This document shows positions 11,901-26,900 of a stretch of 64,000 nucleotides of DNA, piece by piece (the stretch's first letter is position 1; each line of letters begins with the position of its first letter). Position numbers and translations under genes: made by a program. The notes below the pieces were generated by a model. It saw nothing but the letters and a program-made list of their open reading frames with translations, did no database searches and was not told where the DNA came from. The DNA is from Macrostomum hystrix (taxonomy: Eukaryota; Platyhelminthes; Macrostomidae): NCBI GenBank assembly GCA_950097015.1, contig CATNEN010000003.1:7094001-7158000 (forward strand), read 5' to 3'.

Positions 11901-14900
11901 TCATCCCATCTTATCTCATCCCATCTTATCTCATCCCATCTTATCTCATCCCATCTTATCTCATCCCATCTCATCCCATCTTATCTCATCCCATCTCATC
12001 TTATATCATCCTACTTCATCTGATCTCACCTCACCTCACCTCATCTCATCTCATCTCATCTCATCCTATCTAATCTCATCTCATCTCGTCTCATCTTGTC
12101 TCATCTTGTCTCATCTCATCTCATCTCATCTCATCCTATCTAATCTCATCTCATCTCGTCTCATCTTGTCTCATCTTGTCTCATCTCATCTCATATAATT
12201 TTATCTCATATAATTTCATTCTGTCTCATCTCATCCCATCTCCTGCTTTCTATAGTCATTCGTTTCTCCCACGCTTCTCAAATCTCTTCGACTGCTAGCT
12301 TCAACGAGCCGTGCTCTAGAATCCCATTCCCCTGATAAAAACTTTTCAGTTCTCCCAATCTGTCCTATCCTCACTCAAATTTCTTTGTTAGCTGCAGTAT
12401 GGACTCCAGCATACACAGCCGAGTACTTGGCAACCAATTTGGGTGTTTAGGTTTCTCTAGACTTCCATAGGATTGGAATTCATATTCCTAGAAACTATAT
12501 AAGCAATATAATTTGCACAATTTGCATAACTCATTATGCGGCACAGTTCCCGTGATATTGAAGATTAGCTCCCATCAGGACTCGACAATTTCCCCCCATG
12601 TCTCTCTGGTGCTAAAAAAACACTATATTCGGAATAACACAGTGTGCTCAATTTAACCTCTTCGCTTTTTTCCCAGACTCATTTGCCCCCCCACCCCCCT
12701 GAAAACCCAGTTGAGCACTTATGAAGTGTATATCTCCAGATTTTTTCTCTCTTTGTTCATAAATAAGCTTCGTTCACTGGCCTAACCAGAGAAAGAGATA
12801 CTCAGACACATGAATATAGTAATCCAGTTAATTAACTAACTGCTGCTCCGACTAAGTTTTATGTATGTTTGTATGTATCTAACTAAATCCAGAAAAAGCC
12901 AGTAAAATTTATCTAGAATGATATTTTCATCGTCACTTTTCTTTACCTGCTTTTTGGCATCGTTGAAAACTTCTAAAAAATGTAGTAATTAAACATTTTA
13001 AACACTTTGTTTATATAGGTTTAAAATTTTAAGATTCAAATCTCTCCGAACAGCTTCGAAGCAGATAAACAAAGAATAACATTTAGACGAATATTAAGCC
13101 AAGATAAATAGACAACTAAACAGAAAACACTGAACACTCATGCAAAGCTGTTCCATTAGAACAAATCTACCAGAATAATCTACTTCTCAATCTACAAATC
13201 TACCAGAATGATCTACTTCTCAATCTACAAATCTACTAGACTTATCTACTTCTCAATCTACAAATCTACCAGAATGATCTTCTTCTCAATCTACAAATCT
13301 ACTAGACTTATCTACTTCTCAATCTACAAATCTACCAGAATGATCTACTTCTCAATCTACAAATCTACTAGACTTATCTACTTCTCAATCTACAAATCTA
13401 CTAGACTTATCTACTTCTCAATCTACAAATCTACCAGAATAATCTACTTCTCAATCTACAAATCTACCAGAATAATCTACTTCTCAATCTACAAATCTAC
13501 CAGAATAATCTACTTCTCAATCTACAAATATTACCAGACTTATCTACTTCACAATCTTCATAATATACCAGACCAATCTACTTCTCAATCTACCAATCTA
13601 CCAACAACCTTCTCGAATTCCACAGGACGGCAGCATGGAGTGCTTTGAACCCACCGACCACAGGCAACTCTGTCCGTTAGCCGAATGCCCCATGGAACAG
13701 CAAAAGACAAACAGCTTCGACTGCTGCCCCTACTGCGAAGGTGAGAACTGCTGGGTAGTGCCAGACTGACACAGGTGGGTCATACAGACACAGGTGGGTC
13801 ATACAGACACAGGTGGGTCATACAGACTGACACAGGTGGGTCATACAGACAGACACAGGTGGGTCATACAGACACAGGTGGGTCATACAGACTGATACAG
13901 GTGGGTCATACAGACAGACACAGGTGAGTCATACAGACACAGGTGGGTCATACAGACTGACACAGGTGGGTCATAAACACAGACCACAGGTGGGTCATAC
14001 AGACACAGGTGGGTCATACAGACTGACACAGGTGGGTCATACAGACAGACCACAGGTGGGTCATACAGACACAGGTGGATCATACAGACACAGGTGGATC
14101 ATACAGACAGACACAGGTGGGTCATACAGACAGACACAGGTGGGTCATACAGACGTACAGGTGGGTCATACAGACGTACAGCTGGGTCATACAGACTGAC
14201 ACAGGTGGGTCATACAGACACAGGAAGGTCATACAGACAGACACAGGTGGATCATACAGACAGACACAGGTGGGTCATACAGACAGGCACAGGTGGGTCA
14301 TACAAAAGACAAACGCTCACGTGACCCCGCAGGCTATGACTATTGCGCAAGAGGCCACAAGTGCTCCCAAAATGCCGACTGCGTCAATCTACACAATCGA
14401 TACGACTGCGTCTGTCGTCCTGGTTACCTTGGCAACGGTATTACCTGCGTAGATATTGACGAGTGTTCAACTAATAATCCGTGCGGCAACTACAGTGTCT
14501 GTGTTAACACAGAGGGCAGCTTTCGGTGCCAATGTGTGCCAGGCTACTCCAAGGACACCGAATTGTCTTGTAAAGGTAACTGCCTGCCTGCTTCTCACCT
14601 TTTTTATTTACTGAGATAATCTACTTCTCACCATCTCTATCAACTGAGATAATCTACTTCTCACCATCTCTATCAACTGTGATAATCTACTTCTCACCAT
14701 CTCTATCAACTGTGATAATCTACTTCTCACCATCTCAATCAAATGAGATAATCTACTTCTCACCATCTCTATTAACTGTGATAATCTACTTCTCACCATC
14801 TCTATCATCTGCGATAATCTACTTCTCACCATCTCTATCAACTGTGATAATCTACTTCTCACCATCTCTATCAACTGTGATAATCTACTTCTCACCATCT

Positions 14901-17900
14901 CTATCAACTGTGATTATCTACTTCTCAGCCTCTTAAAAATGAAACAAATTTGCAGACACGGATGAGTGCAGCGATGCTGGTCTGCACAGGTGCTCAAATA
15001 ATGCAATTTGCAGCAATTATCACGGCTCACACTCGTGCTCTTGTCTACCTGGTTACTATGGAGACGGATTCAATTGTTTGCGTAAGAAAAAAGGCGACAA
15101 AAAAGTGGGAAAATGGTTTCAACTTGATGATGAGAAATTTCTAATCTAAACTATTGGAAAAAAATCTTTGTAGCCATTTGCCAACCAGCCTGCGAGAATG
15201 GTGGTAGCTGCTTGAGACCGGGTGTCTGCAGTTGTACTCCTGGGTTTCACGGTTCTCGATGTCAACATGGTGAGTTAGCAACAAGAATTTAACATGTGAT
15301 ACCAGTCAGTGTCTAACAGGTGATACCAGTCAGTGTCTAACAAGTGATACAGGCCAGTGTCTAACAGGTGATACCAGTCAGTGTCTAACAGGTGATACAG
15401 GCCAGTGTCTAACAGGCGATACAAGTCAGTGTCTAACAGGTGATCATTTCCTGTATCTAACAGGTGATCAATTCCTGTATCTAACAGGTGAACATTTCCT
15501 GTATCTAACAGGTGATTATTTCCTGTATCTAACAGGCGATTATTTCCTGTATCTAACAGGTGATCATTTCCTGTATCTAACAGGTGATCATTTCCTGTAT
15601 CTAACAGGTGATCATTTCCTGTATCTAACAGATGATCATTTCCTGTATCTAACAGGTGATCATTTCCTGTATCTAACAGGTGATCATTTCCTGTATCTAA
15701 CAGGTGATCATTTCCTGTATCTAACAGGTGATCATTTCCTGTATCTAACAGGCGATCATTTCCTGTATCTAACAGGTGATCATTTCCTGTATCTAACAGG
15801 CGATCATTTCCTGTATCTAACAGGTGACCATTTCCTGTATCTAACAGGTGATCATTTCCTGTATCTAACAGGTGATCAATTCCTGTATCTAACAGGTGAT
15901 CAATTCATGTATCTAACAGGTGATCATTTCCTGTATCTAACAGGCGACTATTTCCTGTATCTAACAGGTGATCAATTCCTGTATCTAACAGGTGAACAAT
16001 TCCTGTATCTAACAGGTGATCAATTCCTGTATCTAACAGGTGATCAGTTCCTGTGTCTAACAGGTGATCATTTCCTGTATCTAACAGGTGATCATTTCCT
16101 GTGTCTAACCGGCGATCATTTCCTGTATCTAACAGGTGATCATTTCCTGTATCTAACAGGCGATCATTTCCTGTATCTAACAGGCGATAATTTTACCCAT
16201 TTCATAGATTTGGACGAGTGCGCTCTCGGTTTACACCGTTGCCATGGCAACTCGGAGTGTCGCAATCTTCCCGGCTCCTATCACTGCGTCTGTCGACGGG
16301 GATTCGACGATTTCGGGCGCGACAACCTTCTCGGAAGTCTTTGCCGAGGTAACTGTCCTTTGGGATTAATTGGATTCGTTTTCGATTCTCCCCTAATCTT
16401 CTCTCTCTCCACTAATATAGTGTCTCTCCTGATCTACTCTCTCCCCTGATCTACTCTCTCCCCTGATCTACTCTCTCCCCTAATCTACTGTCTCGCCTAA
16501 TCTATACTATCTCTCTAATCTTCTCTCCCCCCTAATCTACTGTCTCCCCTAATCTATACTCGCTCGCCTAATCTACTGTCTCCCCTAATCTACTGTCTCC
16601 CCTAATCTACTGTCTCCCCTAATCTATACTCGCTCGCCTAATCTACTGTCTCCCCTAATCTACTGTCTCCCCTAATCTACTGTCTCCCCTAATCTACTGT
16701 CTCCCCTAATCTACTGTCTCCCCTAATCTACTGTCTCCCCTAATCTATACTCTCTCCTCTAATCTACTGTCTCTCCTAATCTATACTCGCTCGCCTAATC
16801 TACTGTCTCCCCTAATCTACTGCCTCCCCTAATCTACTGTCTCCCCTAATCTATACTCGCTCGCCTAATCTACTGTCTCCCCTAATCTATATTCTCTTCC
16901 TTATTCTATATCCTTGATTTAAATCTGAGATGCATTTAGTGAAAAGTTTTGCTGGAAAAGTGCAAAAAAGGCCCCAGCAGACTCTATATCCAGATTTATC
17001 TACTTTGCAAGCATAGAACTGAAATTATTTTTACAAAAAAGTTATTTAAAAAAAACCAATCCATTATAGTACACTGTGTGTTGCACTTTGTAATCCTGTC
17101 AGTTCTGTATATGTTTAGCTGACTATTTGTGTCGGAAATTAAGTTAATTTTTATCTATCGATATCAGAAATCTAAATTCCGTAATTTTCTAGGAAATATG
17201 CACAGTATCAAGCTGGCAATGAGCCAGAGTTATGAATTCTAGACTTTCTTGTCGCGGTGTTTGCAAATATTCATGAGCCACAGATCGAAATTAAAAGGCA
17301 GTTTTTCTCTCTCTTATTCTCCTATAGTCACTTCTGCATAGTCATGTCTACTCTCTCTACTTTCCAGTGTCTACTCTCTCTACTTTCCAGTGTCTACTCT
17401 CTCTACTTTCCAGTGTCTACTCTCTCTACTTTCCAGTGTCTACTCTCTCTACTTTCCAGTGTCTACTCTCTCTACTTTCCAGTGTCTACTCTCTCTACTT
17501 TCCAGTGTCTACTCTCTCTACTTTCCAGTGTCTACTCTCTCTACTTTCCAGTGTCTACTCTCTCTACTTTCCAGTGTCTACTCTCTCTACTTTCCAGTGT
17601 CTACTCTCTCTACTTTCCAGTGTCTACTCTCTCTACTTTCCAGTGTCTACTCTCTCTACTTTCCAGTGTCTACTCTCTCTACTTTCCAGTGTCTACTCTC
17701 TCTACTTTCCAGTGTCTACTCTCTCTACTTTCCAGTGTCTAATCTCTCTACTTTCCAGTGTCTACTCTCTCTACTTTCCAGTGTCTACTCTCTCTACTTT
17801 CCAGTGTCTACTCTCTCTACTTTCCATACCTTGTATTACCTTGTCTACTCTCCCTCTCCTGTGTCTACTCCCTCTTTAACATGTCTACTCTCCTGTGTCT

Positions 17901-20900
17901 ACTCCCTCTTTATCATGTCTACTCTCCTGTGTCTACTCCCTCTTTATCATGTCTACTCTCCTGTGTCTGCTCTCTCTTTATCGTGTCCACTCTCCTGTGT
18001 CTACTCCCTCTTTATCATGTCTACTCTCCTGTATCTACTCCAACTTTATCGTGTCTACTCTCCTGTGTCTACTCCCTCTTTATCGTGTCTACTCTCCTGT
18101 ATCTACTCCAACTTTATCGTGTCTACTCTCCTGTATCTACTCCCTCTTTATCGTGTCTACTCTCCTGTATCTACTCCCTCTTTATCATGTCTACTCTCCT
18201 GTGTCTACTCCAACTTTATCGTGTCTACTCTCCTGTGTCTACTCCCTCTTTATCGTGTCTACTCTCCTGTATCTACTCCCTCTTTATCGTGTCTACTCTC
18301 CTGTGTCTACTCCAACTTTATCGTGTCTACTCTCCTGTGTCTACTCCAACTTTATCATGTCTACTCTCCTGTGTCTACTCCCTCTTTATCGTGTCTACTC
18401 TCCTGTATCTACTCCAACTTTATCGTGTCTACTCTCCTGTATCTACTCCCTCTTTATCGTGTCTACTCTCCTGTGTCTACTCCCTCTTTATCGTGTCTAC
18501 TCTCCTGTGTCTACTCCAACTTTATCGTGTCTACTCTCCTGTATCTACTCCCTCTTTATCGTGTCTACTCTCCTGTATCTACTCCAACTTTATCGTGTCT
18601 ACTCTCCTGTATCTACTCCAACTTTATCGTGTCTACTCTCCTGTGTCTACTCCAACTTTATCGTGTCTACTCTCCTGTGTCTACTCCAACTTTATCGTGT
18701 CTACTCTCCTGTGTCTACTCCCTCTTTATCGTGTCTACTCTCCTGTGTCTACTCCCTCTTTATCGTGTCTACTCTCCTGTGTCTACTCCAACTTTATCGT
18801 GTCTACTCTCCTGTATCTACTCCCTCTTTATCGTGTCTACTCTCCTGTGTCTACTCCCTCTTTATCATGTCTACTCTCCTGTGTCTGCTCTCTCTTTATC
18901 GTGTCCACTCTCCTGTGTCTACTCCCTCTTTATCATGTCTACTCTCCTGTATCTACTCCAACTTTATCGTGTCTACTCTCCTGTGTCTACTCCCTCTTTA
19001 TCGTGTCTACTCTCCTGTATCTACTCCAACTTTATCGTGTCTACTCTCCTGTATCTACTCCCTCTTTATCGTGTCTACTCTCCTGTATCTACTCCCTCTT
19101 TATCATGTCTACTCTCCTGTGTCTACTCCAACTTTATCGTGTCTACTCTCCTGTGTCTACTCCCTCTTTATCGTGTCTACTCTCCTGTATCTACTCCCTC
19201 TTTATCGTGTCTACTCTCCTGTGTCTACTCCAACTTTATCGTGTCTACTCTCCTGTGTCTACTCCAACTTTATCATGTCTACTCTCCTGTGTCTACTCCC
19301 TCTTTATCGTGTCTACTCTCCTGTATCTACTCCAACTTTATCGTGTCTACTCTCCTGTATCTACTCCCTCTTTATCGTGTCTACTCTCCTGTGTCTACTC
19401 CCTCTTTATCGTGTCTACTCTCCTGTGTCTACTCCAACTTTATCGTGTCTACTCTCCTGTATCTACTCCCTCTTTATCGTGTCTACTCTCCTGTATCTAC
19501 TCCAACTTTATCGTGTCTACTCTCCTGTATCTACTCCAACTTTATCGTGTCTACTCTCCTGTGTCTACTCCAACTTTATCGTGTCTACTCTCCTGTGTCT
19601 ACTCCAACTTTATCGTGTCTACTCTCCTGTGTCTACTCCCTCTTTATCGTGTCTACTCTCCTGTATCTACTCCAACTTTATCGTGTCTACTCTCCTGTAT
19701 CTACTCCCTCTTTATCATGTCTACTCTCCTGTGTCTACTCCAACTTTATCGTGTCTACTCTCCTGTGTCTACTCCCTCTTTATCGTGTCTACTCTCCTGT
19801 ATCTACTCCCTCTTTATCGTGTCTACTCTCCTGTGTCTACTCCAACTTTATCGTGTCTACTCTCCTGTGTCTACTCCAACTTTATCATGTCTACTCTCCT
19901 GTGTCTACTCCCTCTTTATCGTGTCTACTCTCCTGTATCTACTCCAACTTTATCGTGTCTACTCTCCTGTATCTACTCCCTCTTTATCGTGTCTACTCTC
20001 CTGTGTCTACTCCCTCTTTATCGTGTCTACTCTCCTGTGTCTACTCCAACTTTATCGTGTCTACTCTCCTGTATCTACTCCCTCTTTATCGTGTCTACTC
20101 TCCTGTATCTACTCCAACTTTATCGTGTCTACTCTCCTGTATCTACTCCAACTTTATCGTGTCTACTCTCCTGTGTCTACTCCAACTTTATCGTGTCTAC
20201 TCTCCTGTGTCTACTCCAACTTTATCGTGTCTACTCTCCTGTGTCTACTCCCTCTTTATCGTGTCTACTCTCCTGTATCTACTCCAACTTTATCGTGTCT
20301 ACTATCCTGTGTCGACTCCCTCTTTATCGTGTCTACTCTCCTGTATCTACTCCCTCTTTATCGTGTCTACTCTCCTGTGTCTACTCCAACTTTATCGTGT
20401 CTACTCTCCTGTGTCTACTCCAACTTTATCATGTCTACTCTCCTGTGTCTACTCCCTCTTTATCGTGTCTACTCTCCTGTATCTACTCCAACTTTATCGT
20501 GTCTACTCTCCTGTATCTACTCCCTCTTTATCGTGTCTACTCTCCTGTGTCTACTCCCTCTTTATCGTGTCTACTCTCCTGTGTCTACTCCAACTTTATC
20601 GTGTCTACTCTCCTGTATCTACTCCCTCTTTATCGTGTCTACTCTCCTGTATCTACTCCAACTTTATCGTGTCTACTCTCCTGTATCTACTCCAACTTTA
20701 TCGTGTCTACTCTCCTGTGTCTACTCCAACTTTATCGTGTCTACTCTCCTGTGTCTACTCCAACTTTATCGTGTCTACTCTCCTGTGTCTACTCCCTCTT
20801 TATCGTGTCTACTCTCCTGTATCTACTCCAACTTTATCGTGTCTACTATCCTGTATCTACTCCAACTTTATCGTGTCTACTATCCTGTGTCGACTCCCTC

Positions 20901-23900
20901 TTTATCGTGTCTACTCTCCTGTATCTACTCCAACTTTATCATGTCTACTCTCCTGTGTCTACTCCCTCTTTATCGTGTCTACTCTCCTGTATCTACTCCA
21001 ACTTTATCGTGTCTACTATCCTGTGTCTACTCCAACTTTATCATGTCTACTATCCTGTGTCTACTCCAACTTTATCGTGTCTACTATCCTGTGTCGACTC
21101 CCTCTTTATCGTGTCTACTCTCCTGTGTCTACTCCAACTTTATCGTGTCTACTCTCCTGTATCTACTCCAACTTTATCATGTCTACTCTCCTGTGTCTAC
21201 TCCAACTTTATCGTGTCTACTCTCCTGTGTCTACTCCAACTTTATCGTGTCTACTCTCCTGTGTCTACTCCAACTTTATCATGTCTACTCTCCTGTATCT
21301 ACTCCAACTTTATCGTGTCTACTCTCCTGTGTCTACTCTACCACTCGCGTGTCTTCTCTCTCTACATTCTATCTATCCTTATTATCTCTCTCCTCATATC
21401 TATGTCTACTCTCTTTTCAATTTCTCCATTCTCCATTTCTCCAGTCTGCCAACATGGAATTCCCATTAATTATTTCCCTCTACAATGCCCTCTAGAGATT
21501 GGAATCTAATATCAAACTGACTGTCATTTTATAGGATCTTGACGAATCAGATTTCCAGACTCAAACATCCAGTAGCTTTTTTGGCAAAGTCATCTTCCCC
21601 TGTTCCTGCAATAACATTAGCAATGGCCAAGACTAGCCAAATTGCCCCCCCCCTAAACTTCAGTCTCAATCATTTTGAGTGCAATTTCATACAGGCGTAA
21701 ACAAAAGTACATGCGGATCTGTACTAGCCTGGCTTTAGCAAAAACATCTCAGTGAAGATTCAATCTCCTAACCCAATCCCAATAAAACAACAGTTTAATG
21801 CATCTGGGATTCTCTATTCTCTTTGCTTCTCTATTCCTCTCTGTCTGTGCTTCTCTATTCCTCTCTGTCTATGCTTCTCTATTCCTCTCTGTCTATGCTT
21901 CTCTTTTCCTCTCTATGCTTCTCTATTCCTCTCTCTCTATGCTTCTCTATTCCTCTCTCTATGCTTCTCTATTCCTCTCTGTCTATGATTCTCTATTCCT
22001 CTCTGTCTATGCTTCTCTATTCCTCTCTCTCTATGCTTCTCTATTCCTCTCTGTCTATGCTTCTCTATTCCTCTCTGTCTATGCTTCTCTATTCCTCTCT
22101 CTCTATGCTTCTCTATTCCTCTCTCTCTATGCTTCTCTATTCCTCTCTCTATGCTTCTCTATTCCTCTCTCTCTATGCTTCTCTATTCCTCTCTGTCTAT
22201 GCTTCTCTATTCCTCTCTCTCTATGCTTCTCTTTTCCTCTCTATGCTTCTCTATTCCTCTCTCTCTATGCTTCTCTATTCCTCTCTGTCTATGCTTCTCT
22301 ATTCCTCTCTGTCTATGCTTCTCTATTCCTCTCTCTCTATGCTTCTCTATTCCTCTCTGTCTATGCTTCTCTATTCCTCTCTCTATGCTTCTCTATTCCT
22401 CTCTGTCTATGATTCTCTATTCCTCTCTGTCTATGCTTCTCTATTCCTCTCTGTCTATGCTTCTCTATTCCTCTCTGTCTATGCTTCTCTATTCCTCTCT
22501 GTCTATGCTTCTCTATTCCTCTCTCTCTATGCTTCTCTATTCCTCTCTGTCTATGCTTCTCTATTCCTCTCTCTATGCTTCTCTATTCCTCTCTGTCTAT
22601 GCTTCTCTATTCCTCTCTGTCTATGATTCTCTATTCCTCTCTGTCTATGCTTCTCTATTCCTCTCTGTCTATGCTTCTCTATTCCTCTCTGTCTATGCTT
22701 CTCTATTCCTCTCTCTCTATGCTTCTCTATTCCTCTCTGTCTATGGTTCTCTATTCCTCTCTCTCTATGCTTCTCTATTCCTCTCTGTCTATGCTTCTCT
22801 ATTCCTCTCTCTCTATGCTTCTCTATTCCTCTCTGTCTATGCTTCTCTATTCCTCTCTGTCTATGCTTCTCTATTCCTCTCTGTCTATGCTTCTCTATTC
22901 CTCTCTGTCTATGCTTCTCTATTCCTCTCTCTCTATGCTTCTCTATTCCTCTCTCTATGCTTCTGTATTCCTCTCTCTCTATGCTTCTCTATTCCTCTCT
23001 GTCTATGCTTCTCTATTCCTCTCTGTCTATGCTTCTCTATTCCTCTCTCTCTATGCTTCTCTATTCCTCTCTGTCTATGCTTCTCTATTCCTCTCTCTCT
23101 ATGCTTCTCTATTCCTCTCTGTCTATGCTTCTCTATTCCTCTCTGTCTATGCTTCTCTATTCCTCTTTTTTCTTTTTCTTTCCATAACTCCTCATTAGTC
23201 CTTTCATTGTCTAACTTAATCCTTAATCGGCTGTTAGATACATTTCTTTTAGATTCTAAATCTGTCAATTTAAATAAAGACACAAAATATTGGGCTTCAA
23301 AAGTGACAACGTTTAGCCAGGAGCAGCAACAGCAGCAGCAGCAGCAGAGCTCTGGCTTTGTGCGCAGATCCACAACGGAATGCAAACTGTTTCCTAGAAA
23401 ACTTATTCCGCCTCGGGTCAAATACGTCTTTGGACAGTGAGTGACATGTTCGGTTTGTTAGCACGGCATAGAATGCAGTCTAGTCTAGTATAGATAAAAG
23501 TACGTTTAAAGTGGAAGCTTTCTTGGTCTATACTTGCCTCCACAGATATCTGATCTTTGGGACAAAACTTTTTATCATTTTTCGATTCCGTCTGGATCAC
23601 ACATGAAGGAAAATTTATTCAATGTACTCTGTACTTGTCCTTTTACCCAAACTGCGTTGTCACTTGATCTTTCATCGCCTCTGATAAACTTTCAGTTTAA
23701 ATTTCAGCTTATTTGCTTTTGTGCCTTATTTTTCTCTGCCTATGCTTCTCCCTATTCCAATCTATGCCTCTCTCCCTGTTCCAATCTATGCCTCTCTCCC
23801 TATTCCAATCTATGCCTCTCCCTTCCTGTTTCAATCTATGCCTCTCTCCCTATTCCAATCTATGCCTCTCTCCCTATTCCAATCTATGCCTCTCTCTCCC

Positions 23901-26900
23901 TATTCCAATCTATGCCTCTCTCTCCCTATTCCAATCTATTCCTCTCTCCCTGTTCCAATCTATTCCTCTCTCCCTGTTCCAATCTATGCCTCTCTCCCTG
24001 TTCCAATCTATGCCTCTCTCCCTGTTCTAATCTATGCCTCTCTCCCTATTCCAATCTATTCCTCTCTCCCTGTTCCAATCTATGCCTCTCTCCCTGTTCC
24101 AATCTATGCCTCTCTCCCTGTTCCAATCTATGCCTCTCTCCCTGTTCTAATCTATGCCTCTCTCCCTATTCCAATCTATTCCTCTCTCCCTGTTCCAATC
24201 TATGCCTCTCTCCCTATTCCAATCTATGCCTCTCTCCCTATTCCAATCTATGCCTCTCTCCCTATTCCAATCTATGCCTCTCTCCCTATTCCAATCTATG
24301 CCTCTCTCTCCCTATTCCAATCTATGCCTCTCTCCCTGTTCCAATCTATGCCTCTCTCCCTATTCCAATCTATGCCTCTCTCCCTGTTCCAATCTATGCC
24401 TCTCTCCCTGTTCTAATCTATGCCTCTCTCCCTATTCCAATCTATTCCTCTCTCCCTGTTCCAATCTATGCCTCTCTCCCTATTCCAATCTATGCCTCTC
24501 TCCCTGTTCCAATCTATGCCTCTCTCCCTGTTCCAATCTATGCCTCTCTCCCTGTTCCAATCTATGCCTCTCTCCCTATTCCAATCTATGCCTCTCTCCC
24601 TATCCCTATATGTATGTCTTCACCAATTCCTGTCACTCATTCTGTATACCTTTCTAGCTAAAGATACAAGCCACAAAAATTATTAGTTGCGCAATTCGAT
24701 GCCGAACTGTTTAGCAGGCCTTACTAAATAAATTACGAAGAAGAAAAATTAGAAAAGAAATGCAGAATTATTTCTAACAGGAAAGCAACTAAGAAATAGA
24801 AACTGTACACGCAAATATTCAGGTAGGTAAGAACAGGAAGAAGTTAATAGAAGAGGCTTTCCGCCAAGTCTGCGAAAGACGAGAAACATTCATTCACTTC
24901 CTCCTATACTGCCTTCATTCATGAGGCTTCATCTGCCCAAACATAGCTTCCGCCCACTCAAAAGTTATCCCCTCCGAAACGCACAGATCCCAATTGATTG
25001 ATCTGTGCCGCCAGATCCCCAGCATCCACAGCCGTAATCGTAATAAAAATATTTTGCATTTGAACCAGGTTCGCTATAAGTTCTATAGTCATAGACTGCA
25101 CATGGATATGCTCGGTCCGTTCGATAGTTTTTAAAGAAAGTGCACGAATAGCTTATTTACAACGGGATGAATGTGGCTTTTTTCAGCTGCCTTTCTTCTT
25201 TAATGGATTTATACTAGAAATGAGCGAAGGTCGGAATTTTTCTTGATTTGCCGCCTCTGTTTTTCGTGCCATTCATTTTCTGTTGTTGTGCGCATTTCAT
25301 GACTAGCTTAGAAAAGCTAATATTTATAACAAATCAATATGTTTACAGACGCAAATGAATGCGCTGGCCAACGAGGCAAAGATTTCACCTGTTCGCCAGG
25401 CACTAAATGTATCAATACTGTTGGCGGCTATCGCTGCTTGTGCAATGGACCAGCCGAGAGTTGCAGCACTGGTGAGTTTTTTAATAAACAGTTCTTGCGC
25501 TCTACTTAAGAAACGTAGGCTTTCTGCTTTAATTAGGCTGAAACTTATCTAGAGGCTAAAAAGAAAATATTTCTAAAAATAGAAACATTACAACGAGTGT
25601 ACATAGGGCCCAGCTCGCCAGTGTACATATATCCTCAGAGGGGGGGTAGAAAATACGTAAGTATTTTTTCAAGTTCACTGACTCACTGGGGGTAAGGAAA
25701 ATTTAAATCCTTTATCTTGGTCTGATTTTAGATAGGGTGGTCTTTGTACAGCCTTGATGTACATACAGCGCGATCGATATTTATAGTATAATCATGCCTG
25801 TACAAATGCAAGGCTATTTTAAACAGGCTAACAATGAAAATAATGTAGAATTAAAAGCTGTAAAAACTATTAAAACCTTCAACTTCAAGATTGCACATAC
25901 AAAGCCAGTCCGCATCGACGTCTGAGAGTAATAAGCGGTACCTCAGTCAGAGACCTGATCGATCCTTGTCTCATCTGCTCGTGCCAAGTGAGTGATTTGT
26001 TTCTAATTCAACTTTTCTCAACCTACACTGAAGTCAACTAAAGTTTCTTACTACTCTACTGATAGTAGGCGCTAGTAAACATCAGCGAGAAAAAAATCCT
26101 CTTGCAGTCCGGTTATCTGAACTGCACCAAGATGCCCTGCAACTGCGCCACAATTTCTGGCAGCGTGGAGACAAAATGCTGCCCTCAGTGTCTAGCCGGC
26201 GATGCCAGAAATTTGTCCTGCTGGGATTCGGTGCAAAAGATAAGACACAAAACAGGCAGCAGATGGACCAGAGATTGCGAGAACTGCTACTGCCTGGTGA
26301 GCTTAGATCAACACTGCCACACTCTGGCAGTGACAGGAATACTTCCTGTCTAACAGGAATTCACCTGTCTAACAAGAATTCACCTGTCTAACAGGAATTC
26401 ACCTGTCTAACAAGAATTCACCTGTCTAACAGGAATTCACCTGTCTAACAGGAATTCACCTGTCTAACAGGAATTCACCTGTCTAACAGGAATTCACCTG
26501 TCTAACAGGAATTCACCTGTCAAACAGGAATTCACATGTCTAACAGGAATTCACATGTCTAACAGGAATTCACATGTCTAACAGGAATTCACATGTCTAA
26601 CACGAACAGGATGCTTAGTTGTCTAAAGTTACAACTATATATATAGCAGTATAAATATTTATCTAACAGGATAGCTAGATGTCTAACAGGATAGCTAGAT
26701 GTCTAACAGGATAGCTAGATGTCTAACAGGATAGCTTGATGTCTAACAGAATAGCTTGATATTTAACAGAATAGCTAGATGTAAAACAGGATAGCTTGAT
26801 ATCTAACAGGATAGCTAGATGTCTAACAGGATAGCTAGATGTCTAACAGAATAGCTAGATGTCTAACAGGATAGCTTGATATCTAACAGGATAGCTAGAT

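Noticed and set aside
11413-12198. Ser/His/Ile/Leu repeat frame
   Set aside because: Product of the catcc/catct pentamer array; open in several frames, no coding signal.
17390-21509. Three overlapping forward open frames of 1204-1359 codons rich in Leu/Ser/Tyr/Val
   Set aside because: All three frames are open because the 34-bp unit contains no stop in any frame; the repeats lie within the NELL intron between EGF5 and EGF6. No splice or domain evidence.
21823-23440. Leu/Ser/Tyr-rich frames ending in a poly-Gln stretch
   Set aside because: Stop-free 24-bp array followed by a CAG microsatellite in an intron; no acceptor, donor or homology.
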